Source of the DNA: Cephalothrix spiralis
Taxonomy: Eukaryota; Nemertea; Palaeonemertea; Archinemertea; Cephalotrichidae
DNA length: 10,098 bases
Reading direction: 5' to 3'
Assembly (NCBI GenBank): GCA_032353305.1
Contig: JAUCNG010421244.1
Span: forward strand, 1 to 10,098
Positions 1 through 9,200 of this stretch are shown here, in pieces (the first letter of the stretch is position 1; each line of letters starts with the position of its first letter). The notes below the pieces were generated by a model. The model was not told the origin of the DNA. It saw only the letters and a list, made by a program, of their open reading frames with translations, and searched no databases. A program made the position numbers and the translations under genes.

Positions 1-288
1 CGATAAAACTGATGACATAGTTATAACTTCTAGTTCATCATCCTCATCATCAATACCATCATTAATTGGTAAATCTGAGGCTGAAAACACCGCAAGAGGT
101 TCAGGAGCCCCAGCTATAGCCACAGTCGGTCCATTTTTATCTGACGATATTGCCACAGAAGTTGCACCTTTTCCATCATCAGCTGAAATCGCCTCGGAAA
201 GTTTAACTTCATTTTTCTTTTTGATCACAATGTATCTGTCTTTTCCTTCGCCACAACTTTCATGGATTAGCTTGTATTTTTCTGCAAA
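1..288 (-). CDS. IGHMBP2: IGHMBP2 exon N: second half of R3H and acidic tail (residues 621-716, partial)
   Basis: The acceptor ATATTGCAG precedes TTT at 288. Reads [20 protein letters not shown] and VIKKK, completing the R3H fold (HESxGEGKxR is its conserved second half). About 70 residues of Ser/Ala/Asp/Glu-rich, probably disordered sequence follow, including DDEDDELE near the window edge. The frame is open to base 1, so the exon or gene continues to the left, where an AN1 zinc finger would be expected. A duplicated acceptor 48 bp upstream (AG at 338-337) could extend this exon to 336. Confidence 0.93.
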
Positions 289-3200
289 CTGCAATATAAT
301 GAACATAAATTTAATAAGGTCGTATTTTTCTGCAAACTACAATCAAATTAACATAAATATGATTTAAATGTGAGAATAAATTTATTTCTACAAACAATAA
401 CATCATTTATAAAAAAAACGAAAAATTGATTGATATAGAAAAATATTTTTGACATTCGTTTTAAAACAAATAATCTATAGTTTGAAGTAACTTTGGGCAG
501 GAAGGAAACTTATACCTGTAAGTCACCCTTCGCAAATCTCATAAGATGTTCATATTCATATAGCTGGAAGATTGCCTCTTTGGTAGCAGATATAATTAAA
601 CGACCATGAAAGGAGTTAAATTCGATTTTTGCTTCAGCATTGTGCATGTAGACTCTTTTCGAAAAACATATTTTGTACCGAGATTTTGCCCAAGCTTTCA
701 GGAATATGTAGGCTATCAGATGACATATTCTATATTCTATGCCCTTTACTTGAATAGATTTTTGTCATTCTTTAATTTTGTTATTTGAGATATACCATAA
801 ATGCGCGATTTGAGCAAAATTTCGGTGCAAAATAATATTGCGAATTTGGATTTAGCACCAAGTTTGGCTGGATCTGCAAAATCAGATTGGAATGCGCGCA
901 TTTTTTACTGAGTAAACCATGAGGGGTATGATGTTTGTAATTCATTACCTCGTGGACTATCATTCTTTCATAAGAATTCAACGTAGGTTTAAAGGAGTAC
1001 TCCGTTTCGTCTGTATTATTCAAAAATACTTTGATAATCTTTTCTATCCCGTCCCTAAGAGCCCTGTAAAAAATAAAAAACATCTCATATTATCAAAAAA
1101 AATAGGGTATGAAAAAGCAGCTTTAAGACCAAGACTACTGTACCCTTAAAATAATTTGGCTTCCGAAGCCCCTCTGCACCCAACGCTGTTGGCCTGAGGG
1201 ACGGAAACCCCTCTCCCGCAATGTTCCCTCCGGTCACAAAGGGGAAATCTGTTAAATTTGATAAAACCCGGTTTTTGAGTTTACCCCGGAGCATGGATTC
1301 GCTCTCAGCGGCCCTCTGTCAAAGTATCTGAAAGAAAAATTACCACCTAGGCTTTCTCAACATTTAACTTTCAATAACATAATTTAATTGCTAAAAATCT
1401 TTTTTAACCCCACGCATAAATAAATTAAATCCTATAATTTTGTAAGAATTTTTTATCTAATCTTCAAACAAACAAACAACAGTTCTAAGGAAACAAAAAA
1501 TACTCATGGTTGGGGTTATCTGTAGAAATAACAGCGCTGCTGAGATTTATATAAATAAAAAAACCGGCGTGCTGGGCGTCTTTTGGGACTTCAATAAGGT
1601 ACCGCATAAATGTATATACATTTTGTAATAGCACGGTTTTTAAAATATTTTTGGGACCTATGTAAAAATTGTAACCTATGTGCGCGACTGCGTATCAGCC
1701 CCTTGAAAGACCGCCGGAAATAGTACATGTACTTTCCACATTTAAATGGAATCCATTCCCTTCTATTTATATAGATCTATCATTAATTTTGCACGAACGT
1801 CATTTTTCTCGTCTGTATTGTGACTCGTATTGGATGATTTTCCAGATACGCGGCAACTGCCCTTATGCTACTATCTAACTTTTGATCTATGAGGTATGTA
1901 GCTTACATATGTGTTGGATTGTAGATCTATAAATGATTGATACATAGTATTACCACCTTACCGCACGAATACCGGTTTTCCTGCGAATACCAAAATCGCA
2001 AATATATACCCGGATTCTCGGTAGCTCAGTTAGTAGTGCCTTCGATTCGGGATTCGGAGGTCCCGGTGTGATAGGGATAAGTACCTATTGACTGAGTGTC
2101 TACCAGACAGTCCTTGGGATGAGTGTCCACAGGATACTCATTCCTAGGGATGAGTGTCCGCGGACATTTATCCCTAGAGATTAATGTCCGACCTGCAAAC
2201 TACGGTTCAAGCTGATCCCTAGAGCTAAGTGTCCGGCAGATAATGAGCCGGAACTCATCCCGGTCGGACAAGCATCACTCTCACAAGTGTTTTCACTAAA
2301 TCTAACTGATTTGTAGTTATTGTATCGATTCCAGCTTAGGGAAACGATCTTAGAACTGGATGGCTCGGTCAATATAAATATGTGGAGCGACATAGAAAAT
2401 AGCGATACACTTGACATGTTATCGACCACGAAGACACTGTTGATCCACAAATAGTGGTATGATTAAAAACTAACTTTTCTTCGGCCTCAGTTCTTTTAGG
2501 TTTCGCGTCGGTTTCGGCCCCACTTTTACCAACAAGATTTGATTTCCCATCGAGATTTGTATTCTCCTTGTTTTTCGGCTGATATGTCTGTTTGTTTTTC
2601 TTCTTTTTCGATTTAACTTGCGATGCTTGATTTGATTTATAATTTGAAGGAGTACCAATATCGAAATCTGAAATGAATAATAGATAAATATATCGAAACC
2701 ACATCCAAATAAATATGAAATATAATTTTGAATATATGTTTTCAAAATAATTATTATTCAAAAACATTATTTTGGAGACGAACCCATTCAGGTTTTATCT
2801 CACACCTAGGGGTATTCTATTGTTTTTCAATGCAGTAATTTACCGTTACGCCTGATTTGTTGAATGTAATAATGCCGAATTTGATGTTCAGTGTTCAGCG
2901 ATTTTAGATATCAACTCCCCCCACCCCCCCTGGCTACGCTACTGAGAACAGTCACAACGAGCGGCCCTGTATACTAGTGCATTTAGGTCAACGAAGTCGA
3001 CAGATCATTACTACATGAGTCGAGTGCCATAAAATTGGCAAGGGATTAAAATTGTACAAAAAGTGCCCCCAATAGGTTTAGCATATTAGCGGGTATAGTT
3101 CACCCCACAAACTAAATGTTTTTTTAAAGGTCATGACAAAAGCTGATCTTTTTTGGAAAATCTCCACAATGTCATCGTCACAAACTTAATTAGGCAATGG

Positions 3201-6200
3201 CTGATGTGATAAATTATTCAATAAATCCTTAAAAGAGCAGTATGATTGCGTGAATAGCCTTATTCACGCCACTACGGGTGCCGACTATGCTGCATTCTCC
3301 AGGATTCATAAACCATAACTAACACTAACATAATAAAACACCTACAAATGTATATTGAAGATAACTACCTTGTTGATATAGATGAGCTGAATGAACTTCC
3401 CCATTTTCACTTAGATAATCGACAAGACCTTTTAAGAAGCCATGGTGACTAACCGTTCCACTATCGCAAATAACAGCTACATGACGACGTGCCCTTGTAA
3501 TGGCGACATTCAAACGACGATCTTCTGACAGAAAACCAACTTCACCTGTAATATATAAGGAAAATTTAGAAGTTTATTTCGTCGTTTGAGAACCGTTTTG
3601 AGCGATCCTAGCGCTTGCGCTATTTCCGCAACCCCCCGCCATGCGCGGTGCATTTCATTAACTCGCGCATGAAATTACGTAATAATATTAAAATGAATTC
3701 TTTAAAAAAAGTAAACATTCATCAGCTGCATTCATCGAAAAAGCATAGATTTTATCTAGTAAGTATGAACTGTGGCAATGCTTGACTTGATGGATGGGCC
3801 CTTATCACAAGCACCAATTCAAAAACCTTATCGCAACTACATGTACAAGGTCACGATTAATCTACAAGAGCTTTTATCACGCACTAAAAAACTGTATAGT
3901 TACACATGGTAACGAATTGCGGTTTTACTCATAAGAAGGTGAAAAGGTTAAGCTTAGCTGTGTATATTGTAAGCATTTAGTCTGTTTCTTGCATGTTGTC
4001 ATTACTTGAAAATCTTTTTAATCAACAAAAATTGGATTACATCTAATCCGTAATAATTTATTTCGTAATTAAATCATCATTATCCCAAAACGATTAAGGG
4101 ATAGCAAGGCGATTAATATATTGGATAATTTTCTAGTTTTGGTAGGTGAATACCGTTAATCCGATATACAATAACACTAGATTATTTTTAAATATAGTTT
4201 TTGAGATGTCCCGTGACAGTTCCGTCTGTGCATACTCGAAATCGACCTTTTAGAGCAATATGAAAATCCTTTCCGACTTCCTCTTGAAATCGTTTTTATT
4301 CTGCGTGATCGTTTTCGATTTCGAGCAGGATTGGCAACAAAATGTCTGCGGGTTTAGTAAGTCAAAAAATTGTAGTTAGCGACGTGATGTAGATCAATTT
4401 GAGTGGACAATGTTTGAAAAATCATAATGAGTTTCCATATTGACTAAGTTAGTAAATCAAAATCGATTTCGTAGTTGTGTTTTTATGCAAAAATAGCTAT
4501 CAATGAAACTTCAAATGCATGTTTCTTTAAGCTGAGCAAGGAAAACGCAAAAGATAGGAGCTTCTATATTAATTGTTGGCTAAAACAACCGCAAGACTGT
4601 TTCAAAATGCGAACACTGAAATGGATACCTATTATATTTATCTTCAATACTTTACCTCTGTCATTTGATCTTACTAGTGTAAACACAACAGCCTCTTTTT
4701 CGCGACCTTGAAATGCATCAACAGATTTAATTTCCAGCTTAGGGTATTTCTGTGACAGCCTTAATCTTAGAAGATCAACCTGAAAATTATAATGATTAAA
4801 TGAAGAATGATCGTGTGATAGATTTCACGAATTATAGAGACTTTATAGGACCTTTATAGGACCTTAAATAGGATTCAGATAGATTTCAATGTTAAAACAG
4901 ATTACCTGGATCCTCATAACGAGCTCGTTGACATGAGCCAGGGACTCGCAACAATGCTGAAGTAGCATGAAGGAGATTTATGAGAGAGAGAAAATTTCAA
5001 ACATCGAGCGCAGAATCATAATTAACGCAAATAGTCGTCATGATCAATGACTTAAAAGAGTTATACAAAATATATTGCCAAATAAAATTCCATTTAATGA
5101 CATTTTCATTACCTGGAGATTATAAGGTGCAATTACAGCGATATCTTCACATTTTAATCCACTTTTAATTAGTTTTTCAACATGGATTTGAACAAGGTCA
5201 GCTTCACCTGCAAAAAACGGGATTTATAAAAAATTTGTCCGTAAAGGCCTTATCTTTCAATGTATGACAAAAGTTTATAAAATAAGAAGACGAACAGACC
5301 GAGGTCTACCACAAGGTTAACCGTAATAACTAAGGTCTAACGGCTGACCAGAGCCAAAGTCAACGAACCTTCGTTTCCTTTTGAAACATTCTCGGGGACG
5401 TCCAGTTCAGGTAAATTACAGCCAGCAGTATCTATCAGCAAAAGTGGAATAGATGTCACATCGTTGTCTTCAACTTCAGGCAGGTCTCTATTAGAAATGA
5501 AATATTAAGATAAATATAATCATGTTTTGTATGAATGGTCTCCTATTAATTAAGTATTGCAAGACTATATTTGATCTTGGTTTATAGCGACCACAAACAG
5601 GGCAGGGATTTTACTGGATACCGGCCAGAGCGTACCGGTGGTCATAAGATCTCATAAGTTCATAACGGTGTTTGGGATTCAACCCAATTTCATATATTAA
5701 TCATTTTGCATATCTAAATAATATTAATAATGCATTATTTGCTAAATAACCTTGATTACAATTATGTAAACCCCTGGTGTCTTTTCCATTTCCGGTTATA
5801 TCGGCAACATGTTTTTTATGAGTCTCAATAAACAATCGAGTATATATAATTCCAGCCTAGAGATATTTATTTAATGGGAACAAGTTATCAAGGACAAAAC
5901 TTTTTTTGTTTTCTACTAACGGATCCACCGCTCATTTTTTCTATCTCGAAAATAGAGGAGAAAATAATAAAAAACACACTGCTGTCCAGAATTATCCTCC
6001 GTTCATAAGTTTATCAACACGCCTTGAGAACCGGAATAAGCCTAAGCCAGGGAGAGAGACCTCTGCTAATAGCTAAATCTATAACCCGAACAATAATTAT
6101 TAGTTACCGTAATAAATGTTTAGCAACTGAATGGTGGGCCACAAGTTTTCCATCATAAAGTGCATCAGATGCCCATTTCATAATATTTTCATTCATTCGG

Positions 6201-9200
6201 TACTGAGTAACCAGCATTTGCATCATTTCGTCACCTTGTTCTTTTAAAATCCGCTCCATCAGAGTAAGTTCTAAACCACCAGCTGCAGCTCTAGAAAAAA
6301 AAGCGTTGGGTTTTAATCAATCATGTCGCAGAAAAGTCTTAAAATGAAAAAATTCCAACTCCGTCGCCCCGACCCAACTTCTCCGCAGAGATATTCAAGG
6401 TATAGTGCACCACTTATATTACAAATACATGTTCTTCGATTGGCATTATTAGAAATATGATCATGGGAATCAAGCGATATTGGGGATACCAAGCTTTTAT
6501 GAACTTATTTTTTTAATAGTAAAAAAACCACGGGCAACAAAATAATAAAATGACAGTTGCAAATGCTTTCGGCCTAACGTATTTATTATGTAAAGCACTG
6601 TTTTCGACAACGTCTTTACTAATTTCCAAGTGGATCGTTAGCTCAGTCGGTAGTGCTTTCGCTTCGGGATCCAAAGGTCCCGGGTTCGAATCCAGGCAGC
6701 GCCAACTGTATCTTACGAATCACATTTCCAGTGCTCCAAACTGGGTGGACAAACGTCTAAACAAAGGCCTAGCGTGTATGAGACGGAAAAGACCCCCTGG
6801 AGCTCTTCGATAAGAGTAGCCGGTTTCGGCGGCCTTTCAGGGAAAAACACAAGAACAATGTATGGACACATAGATAAGATAAGACGCATGCATTGTTACA
6901 ATTTTGGCTTTCGTAAAATAAAAATATAATTGTACTTTGGTAGAGCTGGGGCATATGGATGTAATACAGTGATTATTGCACAAAACAGTCATTATCAAGA
7001 TATCATATCACATGTCCAAATACGGTATATCAAGGAAATGTTTACGGATCGACCAGCGCGCGGCAAACGTCGGTACATTTTGGCTGTCTATATCTCAAAA
7101 AAAACAGCTGCTTATAGACTGTAAAAAATGTGTTAAACACGTAGGTATAGAAATTTTCCTTTTCGACCATATTAATATTTGATATATACTTAATTTATTA
7201 AAACCTAATTTACCTAATAAAACCTAATTTACAGTTTTCGAATGCGATTCTTGTAGATTTATTTTGATATGATACATGTACTTACTTTTTCGATATGATT
7301 GTAGGGGGGAGTTGTTTATGATCGCCAGCTAATATACATCTTGGGCCATTTTGTAAAGCAATCCAGCAAGCTACTTCCATTGCCTAAAAGAATAAAAAGT
7401 ATACATTGTGTGTATACATGAATGGACAACGAATGGCCACAATTTCATGACTGCCAAGTGCATATTAACCACTACATAATTTATGTAAATAAGCGATTAT
7501 AAAAAAAATACCTAATAATAAAATGTAGTTCAATTGATTGTGCTTTTGCCATTTTTCTCCAATTAATTAAGATGAATATTGGTTCAAACCGAAGCTATTG
7601 ATATTTGCCGTCGCTTTGCACTTTAAAGCAGCTTTTCGGTTTAGTAATCTTCGGGAACGAGGTTTTAGCGCTAAGCGTTAACAGGGAAAGGCCACCAGTA
7701 CAAAGGAATCCAAATTTTTACAACTAATAGCTCTCTCTATATGAAACCTCGTTCTTAAAAATTACTAAACCAAAATGGTGCCTTAATCATTAAATAACGA
7801 TTTATTTTTCGACTAATAATTATTCGGTAAGTTATTTATTTATGATAGGGGTGCAGATTTTGATTTTCGGTCCATTTGGATTCGGTTAAGTGTGCCTGAA
7901 CCCTCGGGCCAATCAGCAAGCTTCAAAACAAGATGAAATCACAGATAGTTGTGATAAAATCACATGTAACGTTTACCTGTGAAACTTCATCGATAATGAC
8001 AACATCAAAATGCTTTGCATCGAGGTGTCGGAGAGGTCCATCACTGTTACCACTAGTCAAAGTTGAAAGTATGACATCAGCTTTGGATAAAACTTCTTTT
8101 GTTGCGACTTGTTCACGCTGGCGTAATTCTTTCCTAAATTCTTTAATATCTTTACGAATTCTGAATTTTTCATCTTTATTCCGGGCCTTTTTAAGTTTCG
8201 TCTACGAAATAGAAATAACATAAGATTTTAAAAATTGAATAGAACCAAATTTAAGAAGGGAAATTTATTATTATAAGGTCAATATTTGAATTGAAATAGA
8301 TTGACAATGTAACAAGAAGTTAAATAAATAAATAATCCTGAATATACAGAAAAGTTGGCTTTCTCGGAGACAAAGTATTTTATGTGCTAATTGAACATTA
8401 GCCATCGCGCCCTACAGAGCCGCTTGAACCCTGACGTAGGCCCAAATCAACATAACTTTTGAAGACTTTCCTCCTATACGCAGCGATTAACTTACGACTT
8501 GTGTACAAAAGGGCACCAGCCAAGGAATTGTTGAAACTTATTTTTGATTAAAGGGGTGATGTCTAAGAAAACCAAATTAATTAAAAATTGATGTTCTTTG
8601 TACAAAATAACTACTGAAACTATTAATGACTCACCAAACTTTTGTCTATATCCTTCCTTACATCTTCGACCAGTTGAGTTTCTTCGCTGTTACAAAGGAT
8701 GGCGTCAAGTGAATACTTTTGAATTGACTGCATTGCCCTTGCAGGATGACCGAGACGTACGATTCGAATATTCTTATTAATTAATCGTTCAACAAGATTG
8801 TCAACAGCCACATTTGATGGTGCGCACGCAAGGATCTGAAACGTTAAGTGATAACATTATGAATGTTTTTCTTCTTCAAATTATCTTTACATATATTGTA
8901 ATCCACATAATTAAATCTTCTCTTTCTCATGGTATAATTTTTTGTGAGTAAAATATATGAATACCCCTCTCTAAAAATTAAGGTCCAGCATGCCAATATG
9001 GACAAAACTGGAGATAAAATCTTAATGTATAGCAGCGCCAAAAAGCTACGAATGTTTAGATTGGTAAGATACTAACTAGAACAATAAATTCACTCCTTCC
9101 TAAGGAATGCGTACGTACATGCTAAGTTGACCCCCTACCCCGTGTACATTTAAGTGATCCCCGCGTATATATGAATGGCCCCTGACATGACATATACATG

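Larger units (their letters stand above)
1064..2474 (-). other. Intron L/M (1411 bp), phase 2, repeat-rich
   Basis: The largest intron in the window. It contains the GC-rich palindromic patch (1146-1325), a short inverted repeat (1559-1641), a decayed SINE head (2011-2075) and a run of hairpins (2091-2260). The remainder (1326-1550, 1645-2010, 2290-2474) is AT-rich with nothing recognised. Confidence 0.8.
6291..7285 (-). other. Intron F/G (995 bp), phase 2, hosts a SINE
   Basis: Contains the tRNA-derived SINE at about 6632-6850, a hairpin just after it (6854-6897) and a 19-bp-period direct repeat (7200-7232). The other parts show nothing recognisable. Confidence 0.82.

Noticed and set aside
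919-1149. Plus-strand 76-codon open frame
   Set aside because: It is the shadow of R3H exon M, which is supported by homology and splice sites on the minus strand.
2069-2086. Homing-endonuclease-like site starting TAGGGATAA
   Set aside because: Only the first nine bases match. The rest diverges, and the string belongs to the local hairpin repeat.
2091-2260. CRISPR array
   Set aside because: The repeats are degenerate and self-complementary across units, without unique spacers, and sit in an animal intron.
2181-2767. Minus-strand open frames of about 90 to 130 codons with Met starts
   Set aside because: They overlap the basic linker exon (2667-2475) in its own and another frame. The parts beyond the splice sites lack homology.
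3640-3690. Hairpin ATTTCAT / ATGAAAT
   Set aside because: A single 7-bp stem in AT-rich DNA is expected by chance.
4475-4711. Plus-strand 78-codon open frame
   Set aside because: It overlaps motif V exon J on the other strand and otherwise lies in intron. No protein family and no splice or promoter context.
6632-6702. Functional tRNA gene (Pro-like)
   Set aside because: The acceptor stem does not pair and the anticodon stem is disrupted. The attached body fits a SINE.
6550-6813. Plus-strand 87-codon open frame
   Set aside because: It runs through the tRNA-like SINE head and body. The protein text is a by-product of the A/B boxes and GC-rich tail.
7933-8223. Plus-strand 96-codon open frame
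   Set aside because: It is antisense to exon E, whose minus-strand reading gives motif II.
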